Assembly (NCBI GenBank): GCA_902620895.1
Contig: CACNJU010000008.1
Span: 1-64,000, forward strand
Length of the DNA: 64,000 bases
Direction: 5' to 3'
Source of the DNA: an uncultured Prochlorococcus sp.
GTDB lineage: Bacteria > Cyanobacteriota > Cyanobacteriia > PCC-6307 > Cyanobiaceae
In this document: in pieces, positions 45,482 to 54,898 of the stretch
Layout: every line of letters begins with the position of its first letter
How positions within the stretch are numbered: position 1 is the first letter of the stretch
Program-made: the position numbers and the translations under genes
Notes under the pieces: model-generated
What the model saw: the letters and a program-made list of their open reading frames with translations, nothing else
Told to the model about the DNA's origin: nothing
Database searches by the model: none

Positions 45482-46633
45482 ATGACAGATATAAAGGAAA
45501 TTAAATTAGTCGATGTAAAAAACAACTCAAACATCATAAATAATTTAAATAGTATTTATAAACTATGGGGATATGAAGAGGTTTCACCATCATTTATAAA
45601 TACTTTAGACACCATAAAAGGCCGTGGCATTATTGACGAAAATCATGTTGTAGGAATAGTAAGTAATAATTCATTATGTCTTAGGCCAGAAATGACAACA
45701 TCAATTGTTAAATTGTCATCTACTAGATTAATAAATAAGAAAAGACCTATAAGATTATTCACAAATGGAATGGTTTTTGATAAAAAACAAAATAATAAAA
45801 ATTCATACAAGTTACATGAAAAATTGCAGAGTGGAATTGAATTAATTGGATATGATACAAAATACCCAGAAATTGAAGTTATTAATATTTTGTTTGATTC
45901 AATCGATAATATTAATTTGAAGGATGGTTGCAATTTATTTCTACTAGTAAGCACCACAAAAATAATGGACTTGATACTGAACAAATATAAGAATAATAAT
46001 TTTGAAGAAATTAAGAAAAGTCTGGTTAATTTTGATCAAGATAATTTATCTAAATTAGGAATAGATGAAGATGATAAATATATTCTTAAAGATCTTTTAT
46101 TCACAAGAGGAGAGCCAATTGCAATATTAAAAAAATTAAAAACTATATTTGGTACTAGTAAAACATTAGATGACTTAAATTTTTTATTTGAAACATTATC
46201 AAAAATATCAAATAAATATGGTGTTAAATTACAACTTGATCCCACTTTTCAACCTCACTTGAATTTATATGAAGGAATAGTTTTTCAACTAATAGGGGAT
46301 AATGGTAAAAATAAAAGCGTCATTGCAAAAGGCGGAAGATATGATGAGTTAGTAAGGTCATTTAGTCCTAATGAGAAAATATTTAATGGGATTGGATTTA
46401 CAATTTCAGTAGACATTTTAAGAAATTTAATTAAGGAAGAAAAGACAGATAAAAAAAAGATTTTATTGATGTTTAAAGATTCTTATTTGTTAGAAAAAGG
46501 TATGTATGAACAAAAAGAACAACAGAAAAAAGGAAATATTGCTGTCTTACATTTAAATCCATGTGATGACTTGGCTAAAGCCAATCAAATTATGAAAGAA
46601 AATAATTGTAGTGATATTTTGTGGGTTAAATAA
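45482..46633 (+). CDS. hisZ: ATP phosphoribosyltransferase regulatory subunit HisZ
   Basis: 383 residues, a HisRS-like protein without tRNA charging. Motifs are KLWGYEEVSPSFINTLDT, LCLRPEMTTSIVKLSS, NGMVFDKKQN, LQSGIELIGYD and GGRYDELVRSFSP, with the HisRS anticodon domain missing. HisZ activates the short-form HisG in histidine synthesis; hisG should be encoded elsewhere in the genome. It lies 18 bases after the inositol-monophosphatase-family gene. Confidence 0.85.
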   Translation: MTDIKEIKLVDVKNNSNIINNLNSIYKLWGYEEVSPSFINTLDTIKGRGIIDENHVVGIVSNNSLCLRPEMTTSIVKLSSTRLINKKRPIRLFTNGMVFDKKQNNKNSYKLHEKLQSGIELIGYDTKYPEIEVINILFDSIDNINLKDGCNLFLLVSTTKIMDLILNKYKNNNFEEIKKSLVNFDQDNLSKLGIDEDDKYILKDLLFTRGEPIAILKKLKTIFGTSKTLDDLNFLFETLSKISNKYGVKLQLDPTFQPHLNLYEGIVFQLIGDNGKNKSVIAKGGRYDELVRSFSPNEKIFNGIGFTISVDILRNLIKEEKTDKKKILLMFKDSYLLEKGMYEQKEQQKKGNIAVLHLNPCDDLAKANQIMKENNCSDILWVK

Positions 46634-46637
46634 AACC

Positions 46638-46664
46638 TTTTAAAAGTTTTTTTAACTTTTAAAA
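46638..46664 (+). terminator. AT-rich hairpin after hisZ
   Basis: TTTTAAAAGT (46638-46647) and ACTTTTAAAA (46655-46664) are perfect 10-base complements around a TTTTTTA loop, 4 bases after the hisZ stop. Low GC makes it weak, and the T-run is in the loop rather than after the stem. Confidence 0.4.
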
Positions 46665-46669
46665 TCATA

Positions 46670-46685
46670 TATTGTTCGGACAATA
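46670..46685. promoter_or_regulatory. Inverted repeat upstream of htpG
   Basis: TATTGT TCGG ACAATA is a perfect 6-base dyad with a 4-base centre, 64 bases before the htpG ATG. It could be an operator or a small hairpin. It is not a CIRCE element (TTAGCACTC). Confidence 0.35.
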
Positions 46686-46749
46686 CTCCTAATTAAACTT
46701 GATTAACTAGTTTTTACGAAATAATATTTAATATATTTGATTTTTTTAA

Positions 46750-48654
46750 ATGGAAAAAGGCGAAATTCGTATTAATACCGAAAATATTTTCCCAATTATC
46801 AAGAAGGCAGTATATTCTGACCACGAAATCTTTTTAAGAGAACTTGTTAGTAATGGTGTTGACGCAATTAGTAAAAGAAGAATGGCCTCTATGGCAGGCG
46901 ATTGTGAGAATACTGAGGAGGCTCAAGTAAAAATAACAATTAACCGAGAAAAAAATACGTTAACAATTTCCGATAATGGAATTGGAATGAATGATATAGA
47001 AATTAAGAAGTACATAAATCAAGTTGCATTTTCTAGTGCTGAAGAATTCTTAACAAAATACAAAAAAGATAATGATGAATTCATAGGTCATTTTGGACTA
47101 GGTTTTTATTCAAGTTTCATGGTGGCAGATAGAGTTGATATATTAACGAAGTCGGCAATTGGTGAATCAAAAGCTTATAAATGGTCTTGTGATGGATCGC
47201 CAAATTTCACGTTAGAGGAAGCAGAAAGAGAGACAATTGGTACAGATGTTATTCTTCACCTACTTGAAGAAGAAAAAGAGTTTATAGAGCCTGAAAGGAT
47301 TAAATCTCTAATAAAAAAATATTGTGATTTTATGCCAATAGATGTCTTATTAGAAGGAGAGACAATCAATAAGAAAAATCCTCCTTGGAGAAAACAACCT
47401 AATGAATTAAAAGATGAAGATTATATTGAGTTATATAAATACCTTTATCCTTTTCAGGGAGATCCACTGTTATGGATTCATCTAAATACAGATTATCCAT
47501 ATGACATACAAGGGATATTGTATTTTCCAAAATTGTCAGGTAGAGCTGATTGGGAAAAGGGAGAAATAAAACTATTTTGCAATCAAGTATTCGTAAGCGA
47601 TTCAATTAAAGAGATAGTACCAAAATACCTTTTACCTCTAAGAGGAGTTATTGACTCTACAGATATACCTCTAAACGTTAGTAGAAGTGCATTACAAACA
47701 GATAGAAAAGTAAGGTCTATATCATCATTTATCTCCAAAAAAATTGCGAATAAACTGAAGGATTTGATAAAAAATACTCCAGAATTTTATGCAGAAATTT
47801 GGGATTCAATCTCTGCTTTTATTAAAATTGGTGCTATCGAAGATGAAAAATTTGCTGATTTAGTTAACAACAGTATAATTTTCGAAACAATAATAAATTC
47901 AGAGAAAGACGTAACAAAAGATATTGAAAATAAATCCCTCATCAAGTCAAATGACAAATATTTCACAACTCTCGCAAATTACTTAGAGCGAAATAAATTA
48001 ATTGATTCTAAAAAAATAATTTACTGTTCAGATTTGATTGCTCAATCTAGTGCATTAAATATCTGTTTATCTGATAATAAAGAAGTTATTAAATCAGATC
48101 CTTTAATTGATGCTCAATTTCTTCCATGGTTGGAAAGTAAAAATGAAGATTATCAATTCCAAAGAGTAGATTCAGAAATAAATGAACTAGAAGATAACGA
48201 ATCTAAAGAAATTGTAGATAAGGACGGCAAGTCAAATACAGATAATCTTAAAGATACGATAGTTAAGGCCCTTAACAATGAGAAAGTAACAGTTAAAGTG
48301 CAGTCACTTTCAAGTAAAGATGCTCCACCAGCGATGATCTTGCTTCCAGAACAAATGAGGAGAATTAATGATATGGGCGCATATATGGAACAAAAGATGC
48401 CTGGCTTACCTGAATATCATGTGCTCTTAATTAACAAAGAACATCCACTTATTGTTGGTCTTAATAAAATTACAGGCAACAAAATAATTATTGATGAAAA
48501 AAATCCTATTAAGAATCCATTGGCATCTAAAATTGCTAATCATGTTTACGATATGGCTAAGCTATCCGTTGGTGGATTAGATCAAGAACAGATAATTAAT
48601 TTACAAAATAATAATGCCGAATTAATTTCAGAATTACTTAATTCAACAAATTAA
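46750..48654 (+). CDS. htpG: Hsp90-family chaperone HtpG
   Basis: 634 residues. The N-terminal GHKL ATPase contains FLRELVSNGVDAISKRR (catalytic Glu and Asn), ISDNGIGMNDIEIKKY and HFGLGFYSSFMVADRV. The middle domain has VSRSALQTDRKVRSISSF and the C-terminal dimerisation part ends with NNAELISELLNSTN. Length matches bacterial HtpG. The preceding short dyad at 46670 may regulate it. Confidence 0.96.
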   Translation: MEKGEIRINTENIFPIIKKAVYSDHEIFLRELVSNGVDAISKRRMASMAGDCENTEEAQVKITINREKNTLTISDNGIGMNDIEIKKYINQVAFSSAEEFLTKYKKDNDEFIGHFGLGFYSSFMVADRVDILTKSAIGESKAYKWSCDGSPNFTLEEAERETIGTDVILHLLEEEKEFIEPERIKSLIKKYCDFMPIDVLLEGETINKKNPPWRKQPNELKDEDYIELYKYLYPFQGDPLLWIHLNTDYPYDIQGILYFPKLSGRADWEKGEIKLFCNQVFVSDSIKEIVPKYLLPLRGVIDSTDIPLNVSRSALQTDRKVRSISSFISKKIANKLKDLIKNTPEFYAEIWDSISAFIKIGAIEDEKFADLVNNSIIFETIINSEKDVTKDIENKSLIKSNDKYFTTLANYLERNKLIDSKKIIYCSDLIAQSSALNICLSDNKEVIKSDPLIDAQFLPWLESKNEDYQFQRVDSEINELEDNESKEIVDKDGKSNTDNLKDTIVKALNNEKVTVKVQSLSSKDAPPAMILLPEQMRRINDMGAYMEQKMPGLPEYHVLLINKEHPLIVGLNKITGNKIIIDEKNPIKNPLASKIANHVYDMAKLSVGGLDQEQIINLQNNNAELISELLNSTN

Positions 48655-48693
48655 GTCATGTGTTAGAATTTTTAGAGATATAACTAAATAAAT

Positions 48694-48930
48694 ATGTCAA
48701 GAGTTTGCGAACTGACCGGTGCAAAAGCTAATAACGGGATGGCAGTGAGTCACTCACATATTCGTACAAAAAAATTGCAACAAGTTAATCTCCAAAAAAG
48801 GAGACTTTGGTGGGAAGAAGGAAAAAAATGGGTTAATATTAAAATTAGCACCAAAGCACTAAAGTCAATACAAAAAGTAGGTTTAGATAAATTTGCTAAA
48901 TCAAATGGAGTTGATTTAAAAAAATTCTAA
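48694..48930 (+). CDS. rpmB: 50S ribosomal protein L28
   Basis: 78 residues beginning [20 protein letters not shown], the standard L28 opening, with [20 protein letters not shown] and a basic C-terminus ([20 protein letters not shown]). It lies between htpG and a peroxiredoxin, 5 bases before the latter. Confidence 0.96.
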   Translation: MSRVCELTGAKANNGMAVSHSHIRTKKLQQVNLQKRRLWWEEGKKWVNIKISTKALKSIQKVGLDKFAKSNGVDLKKF

Positions 48931-48935
48931 ATTTG

Positions 48936-49469
48936 ATGAGAAATTTAGTTTTAAGTATATTAATATCCACTATTTTTTTATTTAATTGTAATTCAGCAAT
49001 CGCTTTTGACTTTGCTCCTGAAGTTGGTGATATTGCTCCAAACTTTCAGTTAGAAGGTTTCAATAAAAAAATAAAATCAAAAAAAATATGGGAATTAAAT
49101 GATTTTCAGGGTAAGTGGCTTGTTATGTATTTTTATCCGAAGGACTTTACAGCGGGATGCACACTTGAAGCTAAAGGTTTTTCGGAATTAAAAAAAGATT
49201 TTTCTAAATATAATGCCGAAATTGTAGGGATTAGCGCTGATAATAATGATTCTCATGAAAGTTTCTGTAGCGAGAAATCTATAAACTACACTTTATTATC
49301 TGATCCAGAAGGAATTATTAGTGAAAAATATGGTTCTTGGATTCCTCCATTTTCAGATAGAAATACTTTTTTGATTTCTCCAGAAGGTGAAATTTCTTAT
49401 AGATGGATAAGTGTTTTACCCATAAATCATGCCAAGGAAGTACTTAATGTACTAAAGAAAAAAATATAA
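48936..49469 (+). CDS. Exported PrxQ/Bcp-type peroxiredoxin
   Basis: 177 residues from the ATG at 48936, one codon after an in-frame TTG. A signal peptide (ILISTIFLFNCNSAIAFDFA, cleavage near Ala23) sends it to the lumen or periplasm. The peroxidatic Cys is in KDFTAGCTLEAKGF; the resolving Cys that PrxQ carries five residues later is replaced by Lys. A later Cys in ESFCSEKSINY may substitute. It reduces peroxides using thioredoxin or a similar donor. Confidence 0.88.
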   Translation: MRNLVLSILISTIFLFNCNSAIAFDFAPEVGDIAPNFQLEGFNKKIKSKKIWELNDFQGKWLVMYFYPKDFTAGCTLEAKGFSELKKDFSKYNAEIVGISADNNDSHESFCSEKSINYTLLSDPEGIISEKYGSWIPPFSDRNTFLISPEGEISYRWISVLPINHAKEVLNVLKKKI

Positions 49470-49472
49470 ATT

Positions 49473-49775
49473 TTGCACGAGCTATCATTTGGAACCTGGT
49501 TAATTCATATCTCTTCAGTGATTGAATGGATATTTGCGATATTTGTAATATGCAAAATTTCATCATATAAAAATTATAATTTATTTTTTTGGTTAAGCTT
49601 AGCTATGGTCCCAAACTTAATAGGAGCTATGTGCGCTATAACCTGGCATATTTATGATAATCAAGATGGATTGTATGGATTAGTAACTCTTCAAGGGATA
49701 TTTACATTTATTGGAAATTCAACATTAGCTCTAGCATCATTCACTATTTTTAAAAAGAAAGAGACTTATGAATGA
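49473..49775 (+). CDS. DUF2499 membrane protein
   Basis: 100 residues from a TTG start. Three hydrophobic spans (WLIHISSVIEWIFAIFVI, LFFWLSLAMVPNLIGAMCAI and LVTLQGIFTFIGNSTLALAS) and the family pattern HELSFGTWLIHISSVIEW mark DUF2499, confined to cyanobacteria and plastids. Function unknown. Overlaps the next gene by 8 bases. Confidence 0.85.
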   Translation: MHELSFGTWLIHISSVIEWIFAIFVICKISSYKNYNLFFWLSLAMVPNLIGAMCAITWHIYDNQDGLYGLVTLQGIFTFIGNSTLALASFTIFKKKETYE

Positions 49776-50103
49776 TTTATTTATAAAATTTATTGAAAAA
49801 TTAGCTTCAATTGACAATACAGCTTTGTTCGCAGCATCTATATTTCCATATGCAATCTTTTTGTTTTACTTATATAAAATCAAAACTGTTAATATTTTTG
49901 TAAAAACAGGATTTTCCTTAACTGTTTTATTCGTATTCATAACTATATTGGTATCTATCTTCACACTAAATTACTATGATAAAACCCTCGTTGAGATTGA
50001 CTTTCTGCATGGCTTTGCAGAATCCTTCCTAACTCTAAGTGATTTTGTTATTTTGTTTGGATTTATAAAGTTGTTAAATAGCTTAGAAGTAAACAACTCT
50101 TAA
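49768..50103 (+). CDS. DUF3593 membrane protein
   Basis: 111 residues, three or four spans (NTALFAASIFPYAIFLFYLY, FSLTVLFVFITILVSIF, FLTLSDFVILFGFIKLL). It matches DUF3593, which is usually next to DUF2499 in cyanobacteria. The 8-base overlap points to coupled translation and a joint role in the thylakoid or plasma membrane. psaK follows 66 bases downstream on the same strand. Confidence 0.83.
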   Translation: MNDLFIKFIEKLASIDNTALFAASIFPYAIFLFYLYKIKTVNIFVKTGFSLTVLFVFITILVSIFTLNYYDKTLVEIDFLHGFAESFLTLSDFVILFGFIKLLNSLEVNNS

Positions 50104-50169
50104 GACCTTTTACAATTTTGTGTTTTTTAGGTAAAAGTATTAGAGAATATATGAAAATAACAATTTTTT

Positions 50170-50430
50170 ATGTTTACTACATTATTTGCAGCTGCAGATC
50201 CAGCAACTTTTTCTTGGTCTCCAAAGTGTGCCGTCGTAATGATTGCATGTAATGTTTTTGCTTATGCAATTGCTAGAGCAACTATCAGAAAACCAAATGA
50301 AGGTTTTGAAATACCTAATTCAAAATTCTATGGTGGTTTAAGTCATGCATCTGTTGTAGGTGCTAATTGCCTAGGTCATATTTTCGGAATTGGAGCAATC
50401 TTAGGATTAGCCTCACGAGGTGTTTTATAA
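50170..50430 (+). CDS. psaK: Photosystem I subunit PsaK
   Basis: 86 residues. Two spans around CAVVMIACNVFAYAIARATI (about 19-38) and ASVVGANCLGHIFGIGAILG (about 60-79), joined by a loop with KFYGGLS, match PsaK, which sits at the edge of photosystem I and helps dock antenna. An inverted repeat CTTTTAC / GTAAAAG lies upstream (around 50107-50137), perhaps a terminator for the DUF pair. Tail-to-tail with dxs. Confidence 0.93.
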   Translation: MFTTLFAAADPATFSWSPKCAVVMIACNVFAYAIARATIRKPNEGFEIPNSKFYGGLSHASVVGANCLGHIFGIGAILGLASRGVL

Positions 50431-50449
50431 AAATTTTTTTATTAAATTT

Positions 50450-52339
50450 TTAATTATTTAACTTAAATTTCTTAACAATTTTATCTGCCATCTGATCAGG
50501 CATAAGTCCTAATTTTTCTTTACTCTGATCAGGTGAAGCATGATCAACTAAAACATCAGGTATACCTATTCTGTATACAGGAATGTTTATTTCTTTATCG
50601 TTAAATAATTCGACGATTGCAGAACCAAATCCCCCTATTAGGGTTCCTTCCTCCATGGTTACAACTTTTTGAATCCTACTTGCTAAAGATATAAAAAGAT
50701 TTTTATCAAGAGGTTTCACAAATCTTGCATTAACAATACATGCATTAATGTTCATATTTTTTAGGATACTTGCTGTTTCAACAGCTGAAGCGACCATTGA
50801 ACCATAAGCAATAATTAAAATATCATTTCCTTCTTCGAGTATTTCAGCTTCGCCTATATTCAAAGGTTCCCAACCCTCATCCATCACAGCCACTCCTAAT
50901 CCAGAACCTCTTGGTATTCTTAGAGCTGTAGGTCCTTTATGATTAATTGATGTTATTAACATTCGTTGTAATTCAGACTCATCTTTTGGGGCCATCAAAA
51001 CAAAATTAGGTATGGATCTCATATAACTGATGTCGTACTGACCTTGGTGAGTAGGACCGTCAGCTCCAACTATGCCAGCCCTATCAAGTACGAACGATAC
51101 TGGTAAATTTTGTATACCAACATCATGAATTAATTGATCGAAAGCTCGTTGAAGAAAAGTACTATAAATAGCTACAACAGGTTTAAGACCATCGCAAGAC
51201 ATTCCTGCTGCAAGAGTAACTGCATGTTGTTCTGCTATTCCTACATCGATATATTGATCTGGTATATTTTTTTGCAATATATCTAAACCAGTACCTGTAG
51301 CCATTGCTGCTGTAATTCCAACGACATTGCTATCTTGTTCACATATTTTCAATAAGGTTTGACCGAATATCTTACTATAACTAACAGGCTTGGGTTTCTT
51401 TGATGGAATAGATTTCCCAGTTGTCAGATCAAATGCAGATTGTGCATGATATCCAACCTGATCAGCTTCTGCATAAGGGTAACCTTTCCCTTTTGTTGTA
51501 ACTACATGAACGAGAACAGGTTTTTTAAGTTTATGAGCAGCGTTAAAAGTATTAACTAAATTTCCAATATCATGACCATCTATTGGACCCATATATGTAA
51601 ATCCAAGTTCTTCAAAAACAGCACCAACTTTTGGTACAGCTAATCGTCTAACGCTGCCTTTAATATTTTTAAGTTCTTCTGGAATATCTTTACCAATTAA
51701 AGGAATATTTTTAACACTTTCTTGAACACTATCAGATAAAAATTGCAGAGGTGGACTAACTCTTACCTTATTTAAGTATGATGAAAGAGCCCCAACTGGA
51801 GGTGAAATTGACATATCATTATCGTTTAATACTACGACTAAAGGAGTATTTGGTAAGTGACCTGCATGATTTATAGCTTCTAATGCCATTCCTCCGGTTA
51901 ATGCTCCGTCTCCAATAACAGCAACACATTTATAATTCTCACCTTTTCTGTCTCTTGCCATTGCCATGCCTAAGGCAGCAGAAATAGATGTACTTGCATG
52001 TCCAGCACCAAAATGATCAAATTTACTTTCACTCCTTTTAAGATATCCTGCTACACCGTTTTGTTGTCTAAGAGAATCAAATTGACTGAACCGCCCTGTG
52101 ATTAATTTGTGAGGATAACCTTGATGGCCTACATCCCAAACAACCTTGTCGAAATCAAGATCCAGAGTTTGATATAAAGCCAATGTTAACTCAACAACTC
52201 CTAATCCAGGGCCCAGATGTCCACCACTAGTAGAAACTACTTGAAGATGCCTTTCTCTAATTTGACAAGCAATTTCCTCTAATTGTGAAACTGTTAAGCC
52301 ATGTAGTTCATTTGGATGACTTAACTCACTTAAAAGCAT
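50450..52339 (-). CDS. dxs: 1-deoxy-D-xylulose-5-phosphate synthase
   Basis: 629 residues. It joins pyruvate and glyceraldehyde 3-phosphate, the first step of the MEP isoprenoid pathway that feeds carotenoids, chlorophyll tails and quinones. The thiamine site is [18 protein letters not shown] with [38 protein letters not shown] and the C-terminal transketolase part ([11 protein letters not shown]) are intact. Confidence 0.96.
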   Translation of the reverse strand: MLLSELSHPNELHGLTVSQLEEIACQIRERHLQVVSTSGGHLGPGLGVVELTLALYQTLDLDFDKVVWDVGHQGYPHKLITGRFSQFDSLRQQNGVAGYLKRSESKFDHFGAGHASTSISAALGMAMARDRKGENYKCVAVIGDGALTGGMALEAINHAGHLPNTPLVVVLNDNDMSISPPVGALSSYLNKVRVSPPLQFLSDSVQESVKNIPLIGKDIPEELKNIKGSVRRLAVPKVGAVFEELGFTYMGPIDGHDIGNLVNTFNAAHKLKKPVLVHVVTTKGKGYPYAEADQVGYHAQSAFDLTTGKSIPSKKPKPVSYSKIFGQTLLKICEQDSNVVGITAAMATGTGLDILQKNIPDQYIDVGIAEQHAVTLAAGMSCDGLKPVVAIYSTFLQRAFDQLIHDVGIQNLPVSFVLDRAGIVGADGPTHQGQYDISYMRSIPNFVLMAPKDESELQRMLITSINHKGPTALRIPRGSGLGVAVMDEGWEPLNIGEAEILEEGNDILIIAYGSMVASAVETASILKNMNINACIVNARFVKPLDKNLFISLASRIQKVVTMEEGTLIGGFGSAIVELFNDKEINIPVYRIGIPDVLVDHASPDQSKEKLGLMPDQMADKIVKKFKLNN

Positions 52340-52455
52340 TGAAAAAAAATTGTTATCTACCTAATCTAAAACGTCAAGGTGCAAAATGAGTATTTTTTTT
52401 TAAATAGATCATGTAATGTTTTATTAGATTAATAATTAATGCTAAAAATATATAT

Positions 52456-53997
52456 ATGAATGATTATTTTGAAAAAATACTTCAAGCTGAAGTCTATGAA
52501 GTAGCAAAAAAAACACCATTAGAAAAAGCTCAAAATTTAAGTAATACACTTAATAATGAAATTTACCTAAAAAGAGAAGATCTTCAAGATGTATTTTCAT
52601 TCAAAATAAGGGGTGCATATAACAAAATGAGTAAGCTCTCTGATTCACAGCTGGCTCAGGGAGTAATTACTTCAAGTGCTGGTAATCATGCTCAAGGGGT
52701 TGCTCTTAGTGCTCTCAAGTTAAATTGCCAAGCAACCATATTAATGCCCATTACAACACCTCTAGTGAAAGTTAATGCAGTAAAAAATTTAAAAGCAAAA
52801 GTTTTATTATATGGTGACAATTATGATGAAACTTACAAAGAGGCATTAAGGATTAGCCAAGAAAGAAATTTATGCTTTATTCATCCATTTGATGATCCCG
52901 ATGTAATAGCAGGACAAGGAACTATAGCTATTGAACTTGAACAACAACTAAAGGAAAAACCTTATGCAATTTATATTGCTGTTGGTGGTGGTGGATTGAT
53001 ATCAGGAATATCTTTATACATTAAAAATATATGGCCGGAAGTAAAAATAATTGGGGTTGAGCCAGAAGACGCAGATGCCATGACAAAATCGTTAGAAGAA
53101 AAAAAAATTGTGGAATTATCTTCTGTCGGTCAATTTGCAGATGGAGTGGCTGTTAAAAAAATTGGCGAAAATACTTTTAATATTGGAAGAAAGTATATAG
53201 ATAAGATGATTAGGGTTAATACAGATGAAATATGTGCTGCTATAAAAGATGTTTTTGAAGATACTAGATCAATACTAGAGCCTGCAGGAGCATTATCAAT
53301 TGCAGGTATGAAAAAAGATATTTTAAATTCGAATCATTTAAATAAAAAAATGGTTGCAATTGCATGTGGTGCAAATATGAATTTTGAGAGGCTTAGATTT
53401 GTTGCAGAGAGAGCAGAACTTGGGGAGTGTAAAGAAGTAATGATGGCTGTAGAAATCCCAGAACGTGCTGGAAGTTTAATTAATTTTTGTAAGTTACTCG
53501 ATAATAGAAATTTAACTGAATTTAGCTATAGGATGTCTAATTCTAAAAATGCCCAGATCTTTGTGGGAGTTCAAGTCTATGGATTAAATGATAAAAAAAA
53601 TCTTCTAAATAAATTTAGAAATTCGGAGTACCCATTTATTGATATAAGTGATGATGAATTATCTAAAAATCATCTCAGACATATGGTAGGTGGAAGATTA
53701 CCAAAGAATTTTAAAGTAATGGATAATGGAAACTTCGTTGAACTTTTATACAGATTTGAATTTCCCGAAAAACCTGGTGCATTAATAAATTTCTTAAACA
53801 ATATGAAATCTAATTGGTCGATAAGTGTTTTTCACTATAGGAATTATGGTGCTGATGTAGGGAAAATTGTTATTGGAGTTTTAATCGATAGAAATGAAAT
53901 TATAGAGTGGAATAAATTTGTAAGAATTCTAGGATATAAATTCTGGGATGAAACTCAAAACGATACATATAAATTATTCCTAGGTGCATCAGATTAA
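52456..53997 (+). CDS. ilvA: Threonine deaminase (threonine dehydratase)
   Basis: 513 residues, full-length biosynthetic form. It makes 2-oxobutyrate for isoleucine. The PLP lysine is in VFSFKIRGAYNKM (about residue 55), SSAGNHAQGVALSA and AVGGGGLISGIS bind cofactor, and the C-terminal ~190 residues carry two ACT-like regulatory repeats (AVEIPERAGSLINFCKLL and FEFPEKPGALINFLNNM), so allosteric control by isoleucine and valine is expected. Confidence 0.95.
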   Translation: MNDYFEKILQAEVYEVAKKTPLEKAQNLSNTLNNEIYLKREDLQDVFSFKIRGAYNKMSKLSDSQLAQGVITSSAGNHAQGVALSALKLNCQATILMPITTPLVKVNAVKNLKAKVLLYGDNYDETYKEALRISQERNLCFIHPFDDPDVIAGQGTIAIELEQQLKEKPYAIYIAVGGGGLISGISLYIKNIWPEVKIIGVEPEDADAMTKSLEEKKIVELSSVGQFADGVAVKKIGENTFNIGRKYIDKMIRVNTDEICAAIKDVFEDTRSILEPAGALSIAGMKKDILNSNHLNKKMVAIACGANMNFERLRFVAERAELGECKEVMMAVEIPERAGSLINFCKLLDNRNLTEFSYRMSNSKNAQIFVGVQVYGLNDKKNLLNKFRNSEYPFIDISDDELSKNHLRHMVGGRLPKNFKVMDNGNFVELLYRFEFPEKPGALINFLNNMKSNWSISVFHYRNYGADVGKIVIGVLIDRNEIIEWNKFVRILGYKFWDETQNDTYKLFLGASD

Positions 53998-54027
53998 ATT
54001 TAAGGTAAATTAGGAAAGATTTAGGTA

Positions 54028-54570
54028 ATAAAAATCAATCAAGCTGATACAAATACCACGCCAATATCTGATATAGATATAGTTACTAAAGTTGAAGCTG
54101 TTCTTTATTTGAAAGGCAAACCAATAACAAAGAAGGAGCTTTCAGAAATTACTAATTCTGATATCAACTCAATAAATGATGCAATTAAAGATCTAAAAAA
54201 TAAATACTCTAATCCCAGCTCAGCTATTGAATTAAATGCAGTTAATAACAGTTTTTCTCTCGAATTAAAATCTAGTCTTAATGAATTCGTCGATGATTTA
54301 CTTCCTTCTGATTTGAAAACATCCGAATTAAGGACATTGGCAACCATTGCAATCAAAAAAAAGATTCTGCAATCGGATCTTATACTTCTTCGAGGTTCAG
54401 GAGCTTATGATCATATTAAAGAATTATTAGAAAAGAAGTTTATCGTCAAACGGAAGCAAAAAGATGGGAGATCATATTGGTTATCATTATCTGAAAAGTT
54501 TTTCCAAACCTTTGCTGTTAGTAATGAATATCTTTCAAAAATAGGAACCCCCAACAATAAACAACAATAA
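54028..54570 (+). CDS. scpB: Chromosome condensation protein ScpB, noncanonical start
   Basis: ScpB is the small partner of the SMC-ScpA condensin; it holds two winged-helix domains. The region before the first usable TTG (54109) is clearly coding: KVEAVLYLKGKPITKKELSE continues the family N-terminus. No ATG, GTG or TTG exists between the upstream stop (54022-54024) and 54109. The best fit is the ATA at 54028 (product begins as if MKINQADTN), giving 180 residues; starting at TTG would delete 27 residues including the first helix. ATA or ATC starts are inferred. Confidence 0.75.
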   Translation: MKINQADTNTTPISDIDIVTKVEAVLYLKGKPITKKELSEITNSDINSINDAIKDLKNKYSNPSSAIELNAVNNSFSLELKSSLNEFVDDLLPSDLKTSELRTLATIAIKKKILQSDLILLRGSGAYDHIKELLEKKFIVKRKQKDGRSYWLSLSEKFFQTFAVSNEYLSKIGTPNNKQQ

Positions 54571-54609
54571 TGAGTAAATGTTAAAGTATATGAAATTCGA
54601 TCCATAAAA

Positions 54610-54894
54610 ATGGTTGCTTATAAAATATTTTCTGTATTAGCAAGTACAGTCCAAATTTTTTCTTTCTTATTACTAATTAGAGTATTACTTACTTGGTTCC
54701 CATCAATTGATTGGAACAATGGAGCTTTAAGTGCATTATGCTCTTTAACCGACCCATATTTAAACATCTTCAGAGGAATTATTCCCCCAATAGGTGGATT
54801 CGATATTTCATCAATTCTAGCTTTTTTACTTTTAAATGTAATTCAACAAGCTTTAGGAGGCGCGGCTGGTAGTTTTTACGGTTATGGATACTAA
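54610..54894 (+). CDS. YggT family membrane protein
   Basis: 94 residues with two hydrophobic segments. The family block FLLLIRVLLTWFPSIDWNNGALSALCSLTDPYLNIFRGIIPPIGGFDISSILAFLLL is recognisable by its LTDPYLNIFRGIIPPIGG core. YggT proteins are linked to cell or nucleoid partitioning and, in cyanobacteria and chloroplasts, to thylakoid or heme maturation; the local role is uncertain. It follows scpB closely on the same strand. Confidence 0.85.
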   Translation: MVAYKIFSVLASTVQIFSFLLLIRVLLTWFPSIDWNNGALSALCSLTDPYLNIFRGIIPPIGGFDISSILAFLLLNVIQQALGGAAGSFYGYGY

Positions 54895-54898
54895 TATT

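Noticed and set aside
46670-46685. CIRCE heat-shock operator before htpG
   Set aside because: The dyad sequence does not match TTAGCACTC-N9-GAGTGCTAA.
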